Origin: Acetothermia bacterium UBA7521
Lineage (GTDB): Bacteria > Bipolaricaulota > Bipolaricaulia > Bipolaricaulales > Bipolaricaulaceae
NCBI GenBank assembly: GCA_002479455.1
Contig: DLNB01000018.1
Span: 1 to 64,000, forward strand
Direction of reading: 5' to 3'
DNA: 64,000 nucleotides
In this document: piece by piece, positions 8,249 to 14,285 of the stretch
How positions within the stretch are numbered: position 1 is the stretch's first letter
How the letters are laid out: the number at the start of each line of letters is the position of its first letter
Translations under genes and position numbers: made by a program
The notes under the pieces: model-generated
Told to the model about the DNA's origin: nothing
Databases searched by the model: none
The model's input: the letters and a program-made list of their open reading frames with translations, nothing else

Positions 8249-8723
8249 GGCGCCGTTCGAGCCGCGAATCGTGGCGTTCCTGTGCCGGTGGTGCGCCGGC
8301 GCGGGGGCCGACCTCGCCGGGACGAGCCGGATCGCCTACCCGTCGAACGCGATCCCGATTCGGGTCAACTGCTCGGGGCGCGTGGAGCCGGAGTGGGTGA
8401 TGGAGGCGTTCCGGTCAGGGGCGGACGGCGTCCTGATCGGTGGCTGTCACCCCGGCGACTGCCACTACGTGTCCGGGAACTACAAGACCCGACGGCGGAT
8501 CTACCTCCTGAAGAAGCTTCTCGGCGAACTGGGGATTGCGCCAGAGCGGGTACGGCTGGAGTGGGTGTCGGCCACCGAGGGGGCGAAGTTCGCCCGGGTG
8601 ATGAAGGAGTTCGTCGCCGAGCTGAAAGAGTTGGGCCCGTTGGCCGTGGACCGTGGTCCGTCTTCTGTAGACCGTGATCCGTTGACCGTGGAGGCCAGGA
8701 GGGAGACACGCGTTGGCGCCTAG
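8241..8723 (+). CDS. mvhD: F420-non-reducing hydrogenase iron-sulfur subunit D
   Basis: A 160-residue MvhD-type [2Fe-2S] protein that hands electrons from the hydrogenase to HdrA. The typical sequence is FEPRIVAFLCRWCAGAGADLAG, RVNCSGRVEPEWVMEAFRSGADGVLIGGCHPGDCHY, then GNYKTRRRIYLLKKLL. It supplies conserved cysteines near residues 15, 18, 44, 69 and 74. Normal members end near VAELKELGP. Here about 27 extra residues follow, encoded by heptamer array A2 (8644-8692) and ending in a short non-repeat tail. The GTG at 8241 overlaps the hdrA stop. The product is expected to work with mvhG and mvhA downstream. Confidence 0.9.
   Translation: MPEAPFEPRIVAFLCRWCAGAGADLAGTSRIAYPSNAIPIRVNCSGRVEPEWVMEAFRSGADGVLIGGCHPGDCHYVSGNYKTRRRIYLLKKLLGELGIAPERVRLEWVSATEGAKFARVMKEFVAELKELGPLAVDRGPSSVDRDPLTVEARRETRVGA
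8644..8692 (+). repeat. Heptamer array A2, in the 3' end of mvhD
   Basis: Seven contiguous units in CCGTNNN orientation (49 bp): CCGTGGA, CCGTGGT, CCGTCTT, CTGTAGA, CCGTGAT, CCGTTGA, CCGTGGA. It is translated in frame as the C-terminal extension VDRGPSS-VDRDPLT-V of MvhD. It immediately precedes the GGAGGGAG ribosome binding site of the next gene. Confidence 0.85.
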
Positions 8724-9081
8724 GACCCACCGGGATTTGGATGCCTGGAAGGAAGCGATGCTCCTCGCCCAGAAGGTGTACAGGGTGACCGAAGACCTTC
8801 CCGATCGCGAGCGCTACGGCCTCATCTCTCAGATGAGGAGAGCTGCGGTGTCTGTCCCCAGCAACATCGCCGAAGGGGCGGCCCGAGCGTCGAAGAAGGA
8901 GTTCGCTCAGTTCCTTCGCCACGCACTCGGCTCTCTGGCCGAGTTGGACACGCAACTCGTGCTGGCCGAGAACCTTAGGTGGATGCACGATAGCAGTAGC
9001 ACAGCCGACGTGGAACGAGTAAGAATGGTGATCTACGGCCTGATTCGACATCTGAAGAAGGAGCCCAAGGATGAGCGCTAG
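8713..9081 (+). CDS. Four-helix-bundle protein (23S rRNA intervening-sequence/S23 family)
   Basis: A 122-residue four-helix-bundle protein. It has the family start THRDLDAWKEAMLLAQKVY, then RYGLISQMRRAAVSVPSNIAEGAAR and ELDTQLVLAENL, all strongly typical. The family was first seen encoded in 23S rRNA intervening sequences and forms pentameric bundles; its biological role is not established. The start is TTG 8713, supported by GGAGGGAG about 7 bases upstream. The next gene's ATG (9071) overlaps its end. It is oddly placed between the delta and small subunits of the hydrogenase. Decayed first codons of a second copy lie at 12540-12578, so this family has entered the operon more than once. Confidence 0.88.
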   Translation: MAPRTHRDLDAWKEAMLLAQKVYRVTEDLPDRERYGLISQMRRAAVSVPSNIAEGAARASKKEFAQFLRHALGSLAELDTQLVLAENLRWMHDSSSTADVERVRMVIYGLIRHLKKEPKDER

Positions 9082-10090
9082 TCAGCCGAACACAGGGCTT
9101 CCGCAGTCCACGGGTTACGGACCACGGACCACGGATCGCGGATCACGGCCGAAGATTGCGGTGTACTGGACGGGAGGCTGCGGCGGGTGCGACGTGTCGT
9201 TTCTCGAACTGGGTCCAGCGCTTCTCGATGTCCTCTCACAAATCGAGATCGTGTTCTGGCCAGCGCTGGTGGACACGAAGCGCACTGACGTCGAGGCGTT
9301 CGCCCCGCGGTCCATCGCCGCCACGCTCGTGAACGGAACCCTGCGCACGGAGGAGAACGTGGAGATGGTGCGCCTTCTCCGCGAGAAGTCGCAGCTTGTG
9401 GTCGCGTTCGGGGCCTGCGCCTACCAGGGCGGCGTGCCCGGGCTGGCCAACCTCTCCTCGCGGGAGGAGATCCTCCACCGGATGAGCGGAAACGGGTTCC
9501 ACCCCACCCCGCCGCCGGGCGGAGACGCGGAGGACGCCCCGCCGGAACTTCTCTCCCAGGCGAAGTCCCTGTCGGATGTCATCAAGGTGGACTACGTGGT
9601 CCCCGGATGCCCGCCGATGCCCCCGCTGATCGGCCTTCTGTTCGATGCGCTCCTGTCGGGCGACCTGCCGGCCCCGGGCCACGTGTTCGCCCACGACAAA
9701 GCGCTGTGCGAGGAATGCCCACGGACCCGCGAGGACCGGGTGCTCACGAAGGTCGTCCGCCCCCACGAGATGATCCCCGACCCGGAGGTGTGTCTCCTCG
9801 ATCAGGGGATGATCTGCATGGGCCCCGTGATCCGGGGCGGGTGCGGGGCGGCGTGCCCGAAGGCGGGGATGCCGTGCACGGGCTGCGTCGGCCCCACGCC
9901 GAACGCGGGCGACCCGGGGCTGGCGATGATCTCCGCCCTGGGATCCCTCGTCCGGGCTGGCGAAGAGGGCGCAGCGTCGTTCGCCGCGGAGGACAAGCTC
10001 CTCAACGCCCTCGTGGACCCGCTCGGCACGTTCTACAAGTACTCCCTGCCCGCCTACGTCCGCGGCGCGGGGAAGAGGAGCGACCGGTGA
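9071..10090 (+). CDS. mvhG: [NiFe] hydrogenase small subunit, Mvh-type
   Basis: A 339-residue small subunit of a group 3c-like [NiFe] hydrogenase, which carries Fe-S clusters from the active site toward MvhD. The proximal cluster motif WTGGCGGCDVSFLELGP is near residue 35 and FGACAYQGGVPG near 116. VDYVVPGCPPMPPLI and the C-terminal set CEECPRTRED and GGCGAACPKAGMPCTGCVGP supply further ligands. Cytoplasmic location is inferred, as no signal peptide is present. The ATG at 9071 follows AAGG. Residues about 13-26 are encoded by heptamer array A3 (9107-9148) and have no counterpart in the family. The end overlaps mvhA by 4 bp. Confidence 0.92.
   Translation: MSASQPNTGLPQSTGYGPRTTDRGSRPKIAVYWTGGCGGCDVSFLELGPALLDVLSQIEIVFWPALVDTKRTDVEAFAPRSIAATLVNGTLRTEENVEMVRLLREKSQLVVAFGACAYQGGVPGLANLSSREEILHRMSGNGFHPTPPPGGDAEDAPPELLSQAKSLSDVIKVDYVVPGCPPMPPLIGLLFDALLSGDLPAPGHVFAHDKALCEECPRTREDRVLTKVVRPHEMIPDPEVCLLDQGMICMGPVIRGGCGAACPKAGMPCTGCVGPTPNAGDPGLAMISALGSLVRAGEEGAASFAAEDKLLNALVDPLGTFYKYSLPAYVRGAGKRSDR
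9107..9148 (+). repeat. Heptamer array A3, in the 5' end of mvhG
   Basis: Six units in NNNACGG orientation, exactly 42 bp: TCCACGG, GTTACGG, ACCACGG twice, ATCGCGG, ATCACGG. Being a multiple of 21 bp it keeps the frame, adding 14 residues (STGYGPR-TTDRGSR) between the start and the first conserved strand of the hydrogenase small subunit. Confidence 0.85.
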
Positions 10091-11538
10091 AGAAGATCGT
10101 CATCGACCCGATCACGCGGCTCGAGGGACACGGGAAGATCCTCCTCTACCTCGATGACCAGGGCGGTCTCAAGGGCGCTGTGCTCCAAATCCCCGAGCTG
10201 CGGGGGTTCGAGACGTTCTGCCGCGGCCGGCGGGGAGAGGAGATGCCCCAGATCACAGAGCGGATCTGCGGGGTGTGCCCGGAGGCTCACCACCTGGCGT
10301 CGGCGCGGGCGCTGGACGCGGCGTACGGGGCCACGGTCCCGGTCACGGCGTGGATCCAGCGAGAGCTCTTCTACAACGCGTACATCTTCGCCGACCACCT
10401 GCTGCACCTCGTGTTCCTCGGCGGTCCGGACCTCCTCCTCCCCGCGGACACCCCGAAGGCGAGCCGGAACGTTCTCGGCGTGCTCCAGGCGTACCCGGAG
10501 CTCGGCCGGGAGATCGTCACGGTGCGGGCGCGGGCGCAGCGCGTGTTGGAGATCATCGGCGGCCGGGCCATCCACCCCGTGTTCGCCCTCCCCGGCGGCG
10601 TGGCCCGTTCTCTCTCCGCGGACGAGGGAAAGGAAGTCGCGGGACACACGGAGGCGATGGTCGGGCTCGCCAAGACGTTCGTGACCTTCTTCCACGAGGA
10701 GGTCCTCCCCGACCCAGGGTACCAGAGCCTCCTCGCCTCGCCCCACGCCCACCTCCCCACGCACTACATGGGGCTCGTGGATGAGAGCACCGCGCCCCAC
10801 TTCTGCCGGGGCGAAGTGCGGGCCGTGTCCTCCGACGGGCAGGAGCTGTTCCGCCTCGACGGAGCGGGGGCCCTGGGGAAGATCGCCGAGCGGAACGAGT
10901 CCTGGACGTACGTGAAGTTCCCGTACCTTAAGGAACCAGGCTGGACCGGGTTCGAGGCCGGGCCTGGGTCGGGGATCTACCGCGTGGGACCGCTGGCACG
11001 ACTCAACGTCGCGGAGCAGATGGCGACGCCGCTCGCCCAGGAGGAGTTCGAGCGGTTCCTCGATTTCTTCGGAGCGAAGCCCGTCCACGCCACGTTCGCC
11101 TACCACTGGGCGCGGCTCGTGGAGATGGTCCAGGCGGCCGAGGCCGCGGCCGCCCGGGCGGCGGACAAGAGACTCACGGGAACCGAGATTCGGGGGAAGC
11201 TGAGCGCTCCCGGACAAGGGGTGGGCGTGGTGGAGGCGGCGCGGGGGACCCTGTTTCACCGCTACACCCTCGACGAGCAGGGCCTTGTGACCGACCTCGA
11301 CCTCATCGTCGCCACAACCCATAACGCGGCGGGGATCGGGCTGTCGGTGAAGCAGATGGCGGAAGACGTGGTGCGGAAAGGAAACCTCGACGAAGCGCTC
11401 CTCAACCGGATCGAGATGGCGTTCCGCGCCTACGACCCGTGCTTGGCGTGCGCGACCCACTTCCTGCCCGGGGAGATGCCGCTCGTGGTGGAGATCTACG
11501 ACAAGGAGGGGACCCTTGAACGCCGGATCTCCCGCTGA
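10087..11538 (+). CDS. mvhA: [NiFe] hydrogenase large subunit, Mvh-type
   Basis: A 483-residue catalytic subunit of an Mvh-type cytoplasmic hydrogenase. The L1 region is IDPITRLEGHGKI, and the first Ni ligand pair is in RICGVCPEAHHLASARALD (about 59-64). The second ligand pair is in YDPCLACATHF near residue 453. The protein continues about 25 residues past that His (FLPGEMPLVVEIYDK...). Such a C-terminal peptide is removed by the maturation protease, and a protease gene starts within its last codons. Start GTG 10087 overlaps the mvhG stop. With mvhG, mvhD and hdrA it should oxidise H2 and feed the HdrA flavin. Confidence 0.93.
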   Translation: MKKIVIDPITRLEGHGKILLYLDDQGGLKGAVLQIPELRGFETFCRGRRGEEMPQITERICGVCPEAHHLASARALDAAYGATVPVTAWIQRELFYNAYIFADHLLHLVFLGGPDLLLPADTPKASRNVLGVLQAYPELGREIVTVRARAQRVLEIIGGRAIHPVFALPGGVARSLSADEGKEVAGHTEAMVGLAKTFVTFFHEEVLPDPGYQSLLASPHAHLPTHYMGLVDESTAPHFCRGEVRAVSSDGQELFRLDGAGALGKIAERNESWTYVKFPYLKEPGWTGFEAGPGSGIYRVGPLARLNVAEQMATPLAQEEFERFLDFFGAKPVHATFAYHWARLVEMVQAAEAAAARAADKRLTGTEIRGKLSAPGQGVGVVEAARGTLFHRYTLDEQGLVTDLDLIVATTHNAAGIGLSVKQMAEDVVRKGNLDEALLNRIEMAFRAYDPCLACATHFLPGEMPLVVEIYDKEGTLERRISR

Positions 11539-12130
11539 CCTGGTGCTTGGAAACGACCTCCTTTCGGCCCCCCTCACCCTTGATCCCTCTCCCACCCATG
11601 GGGGAGAGGGGAAAGCCTTGCAGGATTCCTCTCCCCCCGCGGGGGCAGAGGGCAGGGAGAGGGGGAGCGTTCGATCCGAGATCGCTCGCACGGTGGTGGT
11701 GGCGCTGGGGAACCCGGACCGGGCTGACGACGGCGTGGGGCCGGCCGTGATCGAGGCCCTCGGCCCCCATCCGGAGGTCGAGGTGTGGGAGGCGATCCGC
11801 GGGGGGCTCCCGCTTGCGCAGGCGCTCGTCGGGTTCGATCGGGCGTTGGTCGTGGACGCGTGCCCCGCGCTCGCCGTGGGCGAGGTGGCCCTGATCCCGC
11901 TGTTCACGGCCCACGGACCACGGATCGCGGGTCACGGGTCGTGGCTTCACGGGATGAGCCTCTCCCAAGCGTTGGAAGCGCTGGGGACCGCGGGGTTCTC
12001 CGTCCCCGAGACGTGGGCCCTCGCGATCGGAGTAGAAGGTGCGCTCCCGTTCGGGCGGGGGCTCTCCCCAGAGGTGGCGCGGGCCGTGCCCGCAGCGGTG
12101 GCGGAGGTGAACCGGTGGCTAGCGAACTAG
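11516..12130 (+). CDS. Hydrogenase maturation protease (HyaD/HycI family)
   Basis: A 204-residue endopeptidase expected to trim the C-terminus of MvhA after nickel insertion. The catalytic domain begins near residue 59: TVVVALGNPDRADDGVGPAV carries the Ni-sensing Asp. It continues with VVDACPAL and ends with LSPEVARAVPAAVAEV. The length is inflated by two repeat insertions. Residues about 20-55 are encoded by REP-like hairpins (11585-11669). About 14 residues in the middle (FTAHGPRIAGHGSW) come from heptamer array A4 (11903-11944), exactly 42 bp, placed just before WLHGMSLSQALEAL. TTG 11516 is chosen because AAGGAGGG stands 5 bases upstream. It overlaps mvhA by 23 bp and hdrC by 16 bp. Confidence 0.85.
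   Translation: MNAGSPADLVLGNDLLSAPLTLDPSPTHGGEGKALQDSSPPAGAEGRERGSVRSEIARTVVVALGNPDRADDGVGPAVIEALGPHPEVEVWEAIRGGLPLAQALVGFDRALVVDACPALAVGEVALIPLFTAHGPRIAGHGSWLHGMSLSQALEALGTAGFSVPETWALAIGVEGALPFGRGLSPEVARAVPAAVAEVNRWLAN
11585..11669. repeat. REP-like palindromes, copy 2, inside the protease gene
   Basis: Two adjacent hairpins: CCCTCTCCC-ACCCATG-GGGGAGAGGG (11585-11610) and CCTCTCCCCCC-GC-GGGGGCAGAGG (about 11628-11652), followed by purine-rich AGGGAGAGGGGGAG. They are translated in frame as a Pro/Gly-rich segment (LDPSPTHGGEG and onward) upstream of the catalytic domain of the maturation protease. Confidence 0.7.
11903..11944 (+). repeat. Heptamer array A4, internal to the protease gene
   Basis: Six units in NNNACGG orientation, 42 bp: TTCACGG, CCCACGG, ACCACGG, ATCGCGG, GTCACGG, GTCGTGG. 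It lies inside the conserved protease domain and preserves the frame, adding 14 residues. Confidence 0.85.
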
Positions 12131-12510
12131 ACCTGTCCCGAGATCGGCTCGACGCGCCGTTCGCGCGGCGGGTGGAGGAGCTGTCGGGCGAGAACCCGTA
12201 CGCCTGCTACCAGTGCGGAAAGTGCTCGGCAGGGTGCCCGTTCGCAGACTACATGGACGCGCTCCCGAACCAGGTGTTGCGCCTGGTCCAGCTCGGCGAT
12301 GAGTCTGCCCTCGATCTCTCTGCCCCGTGGGTGTGCGCGTCGTGCCTCGCGTGCGGAGTGCGGTGCCCGAAGGGCGTGGACATCGCAAAGACGATGGAGG
12401 CGCTGCGGCTTCTGGCCCTGCGCAAGGGGATCTCCCCCGCTCCGGCGACCCCGGACCGGCCCTGCCCCCAGATCGCCCTCGTCGGGGCGTACAGGAAGCT
12501 CACACCATGA
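12115..12510 (+). CDS. hdrC: HdrC-like [4Fe-4S] electron carrier
   Basis: A 131-residue heterodisulfide reductase C-like protein, which passes electrons from HdrA to the CCG-domain subunit. Two clusters are visible: YACYQCGKCSAGCPFADYMD (about 30-45) and WVCASCLACGVRCPKGVDIAKTM (about 73-90), both with CxxCxxCxxxCP spacing. The C-terminal residues ALRLLALRKGI are typical. The GTG at 12115 overlaps the protease stop, and GGAGGTG lies 6 bases upstream. Its usual neighbour hdrB is separated from it by about 225 bp of repeats and gene debris (12511-12735). Confidence 0.88.
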   Translation: MASELDLSRDRLDAPFARRVEELSGENPYACYQCGKCSAGCPFADYMDALPNQVLRLVQLGDESALDLSAPWVCASCLACGVRCPKGVDIAKTMEALRLLALRKGISPAPATPDRPCPQIALVGAYRKLTP

Positions 12511-12514
12511 ATAC

Positions 12515-12549
12515 GGTGACGAGTGACGGGTGATGTGTGATGAGTGAAA
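12515..12549 (+). repeat. Short heptamer run (GGTGACG/AGTGACG)
   Basis: Five consecutive 7-bp units: GGTGACG, AGTGACG, GGTGATG, TGTGATG, AGTGAAA. The period matches the NNNACGG arrays but the core differs (NGTGAYG). It sits directly downstream of hdrC and overlaps the start of the decayed four-helix-bundle fragment. Confidence 0.65.
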
Positions 12550-12578
12550 CCCGAACACACAAAGACCTGGACGTGAAG
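12540..12578 (+). pseudogene. 5' remnant of a second four-helix-bundle gene
   Basis: An ATG followed by SETRTHKDLDV resembles the N-terminus of the intact family member at 8713 (THRDLDAW). The similarity stops after about 12 codons, where unrelated sequence and a palindromic element begin. It is best explained as a gene truncated by insertion or deletion. The fragment is short, so the call rests on the THKDLDV motif and its start context. Confidence 0.5.
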
Positions 12579-12601
12579 AGGATGGTCACCAGGCACTCCT
12601 T

Positions 12602-12706
12602 CACCGCCGAGACGCAGAGAAGGCCAACTCTGGAATTGAACCCGTGTTCCAAGCGGGTCGAATCCTCGCTCCAAGATGCCTCTGCAAGCTCCGCGCCTCT
12701 GCGGTG
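12602..12706. mobile_element. MITE-like palindromic element
   Basis: The ends CACCGCCGAGACGCAGAG (12602-12619) and CTCCGCGCCTCTGCGGTG (12689-12706) are inverted repeats matching at 15 of 18 positions. They enclose a second inverted pair around GAATTGAACCCG and CGGGTCGAATC. No transposase is encoded. The size (105 bp) and nested palindromes fit a non-autonomous repeat. It separates hdrC from hdrB next to a truncated gene. Confidence 0.5.
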
Positions 12707-12735
12707 GAGTCTGGACTCAGGAAGAGGGGGTGCGC

Positions 12736-13602
12736 ATGCCAACTAACCCGTCACGCCTTGCCTACTTCCCCGGTTGCGCGATGAAGGACCAGGCACGGCC
12801 AGACGAGCTGGGGACCCTCCAGGCGCTCGCCCTTCTTGGGTACGAGGTCGAGGAGATCCCACGCTGGAACTGCTGCGGCACGGTGTACTCGCTCGCCCAG
12901 GACGACCTCATGCGTCACGTGGGGCCGGTGCGGAACCTCGTCCGCGTCCAGGGGATGGGCGAGAAGCGTGTGCTCACCTTGTGCGCGATGTGCTACGGCA
13001 CGCTCACCCGATCGGCGCGGTTTGTCGAGGAGCCGGAGCGGTTGGAGCGGATCAACGCGTTCATGGACACGGAGGACGACTTCCGCGGCGGGATCGAGGT
13101 CGTCCATCTCCTCACCCTCCTCCGCGACGAGGTGGGCTATGAGAAGCTGGCCTCCCAGGTCAAGCGAAGTCTGGACGGGCTCAAGGTCGCCACGTACTAC
13201 GGGTGCGTGCTCCTCCGGCCCCGGGAGTTCGCGGTAGACGACCCGGAGCGGCCGGAGGTCATGGAGCGGGTCGTCGAAGCGTTGGGCGGGACGCCGACGG
13301 TGTTCCCGGAGCGGATGGAGTGCTGCGGGGCGTACCTCACGGTGGGACGATCCGATGTGGTGGAGGATCGGGCGGGGAGGATCCTTCGCTCGGCACGGGG
13401 CAACGGGGCGGACCTCGTGGTCACGACGTGCCCGCTGTGCCAGTTCAACCTCGACAAGCGCCGGCCCGCGGGGGCGCCAAGCCTGCCTGTGCTCTACCTC
13501 GGGCAGATCCTGGCGTGGGCGATGGGAGTGGACGAACCCGCGGTCGCCGCTCTGCTAACGGACGAACCTGCAACCGGCAAACCGGTTCCCTCGGGGGTGT
13601 GA
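12736..13602 (+). CDS. hdrB: HdrB-like double CCG-domain protein
   Basis: A 288-residue protein with two complete CCG domains, which bind the noncubane [4Fe-4S] clusters that act on disulfides in HdrB. Domain 1 runs from C14 (YFPGC) through C46-C47 (NCCG) to C83-x2-C86, spacing C-x31-CC-x35-CxxC. Domain 2 has YYGC, ECCGAYL and CPLCQFN. The ATG at 12736 follows GAGGGGG. The 3' neighbour at 13604 is an SdhB/TfrB-like Fe-S protein. In methanogen thiol:fumarate reductase the CCG domain is fused to that subunit, and class-E fumarate reductases carry it as a separate subunit (SdhE/MfrE). The product may therefore belong to HdrABC, to the fumarate reductase, or serve as a bridge between them. Confidence 0.85.
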   Translation: MPTNPSRLAYFPGCAMKDQARPDELGTLQALALLGYEVEEIPRWNCCGTVYSLAQDDLMRHVGPVRNLVRVQGMGEKRVLTLCAMCYGTLTRSARFVEEPERLERINAFMDTEDDFRGGIEVVHLLTLLRDEVGYEKLASQVKRSLDGLKVATYYGCVLLRPREFAVDDPERPEVMERVVEALGGTPTVFPERMECCGAYLTVGRSDVVEDRAGRILRSARGNGADLVVTTCPLCQFNLDKRRPAGAPSLPVLYLGQILAWAMGVDEPAVAALLTDEPATGKPVPSGV

Positions 13603-13603
13603 C

Positions 13604-14275
13604 GTGAACGAGATCACGGTGTTCATCATGGGGAAGGGGTACCGCGTTCCGGCGGGCCTGACAATCATGAAGGCGATGGAGTACGCCGGGTACCTGCTCA
13701 ACCGCGGCTGCGGCTGCCGGGGCGGGTACTGCGGGGCGTGCGCCACGGTGTACCGGCTCCCGGGCGACTACAAGCTCTACGCGGACCTCGCCTGCCAGAC
13801 CCCGGTTCAGGACGGGATGTACATCGCCCAGCTCCCGTTCACCCCCGCCGAGCGGCCGGCGTACGCGCTGGAGAACCTGACCCCGGACGGAGCGACGCTC
13901 CTCGCCCTGTTCCCGGAGCTTGCGCGGTGCGTGGCGTGCAACACCTGCACCAAGGCCTGCCCGCAGAAGCTGGAGGTCATGGACGCGGTCCAGTCGTCCC
14001 TGCGCGGGGACATCCGCCAGGTGGCGGAGTTCACGTTCGACTGCGTCTCGTGTGGCCTGTGCACGATGCGCTGCCCGGCGGAGATCTCCCACCACCACGT
14101 GTGGCAGCTCTCCCGCCGGCTGAACGGGGCGTACCTCACCCCACGCGCGGAACACGTCAAGACGCGGGTCGAGGAGATTGCCGCAGGGAAGTTCAAGGGA
14201 GAGCTGGATAAGCTCGTGACGATGACCAAGGACGAGCTGGTCGCGGCGTACAAGGCCCGCCAGATCGAGGCGTAA
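13604..14275 (+). CDS. Fumarate reductase/thiol:fumarate reductase Fe-S subunit (TfrB N-domain-like)
   Basis: A 223-residue Fe-S subunit of the succinate dehydrogenase/fumarate reductase family. The plant-type [2Fe-2S] site is CGCRGGYCGACAT (C38, C43, C46) with C64. Two ferredoxin-like motifs follow: CVACNTCTKACP (109-119) and CVSCGLCTMRCP (147-157). Each has four cysteines, so no 3Fe-4S site is evident. The C-terminus (KTRVEEIAAGKFKGELDKLVTMTKDELVAAYKARQI) is charged and helical. The GTG at 13604 lies two bases after the hdrB stop, so translation is probably coupled. No membrane anchor gene follows, which argues for a soluble enzyme. Confidence 0.85.
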   Translation: MNEITVFIMGKGYRVPAGLTIMKAMEYAGYLLNRGCGCRGGYCGACATVYRLPGDYKLYADLACQTPVQDGMYIAQLPFTPAERPAYALENLTPDGATLLALFPELARCVACNTCTKACPQKLEVMDAVQSSLRGDIRQVAEFTFDCVSCGLCTMRCPAEISHHHVWQLSRRLNGAYLTPRAEHVKTRVEEIAAGKFKGELDKLVTMTKDELVAAYKARQIEA

Positions 14276-14285
14276 GGAGGGAGCC

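Noticed and set aside
12630..12680. tRNA-like T-arm sequence GGGTCGAATCC near CTCCA
   Set aside because: No acceptor, D-arm or anticodon stem could be assembled on either strand. The motif is explained by the nested palindrome of the MITE-like element.
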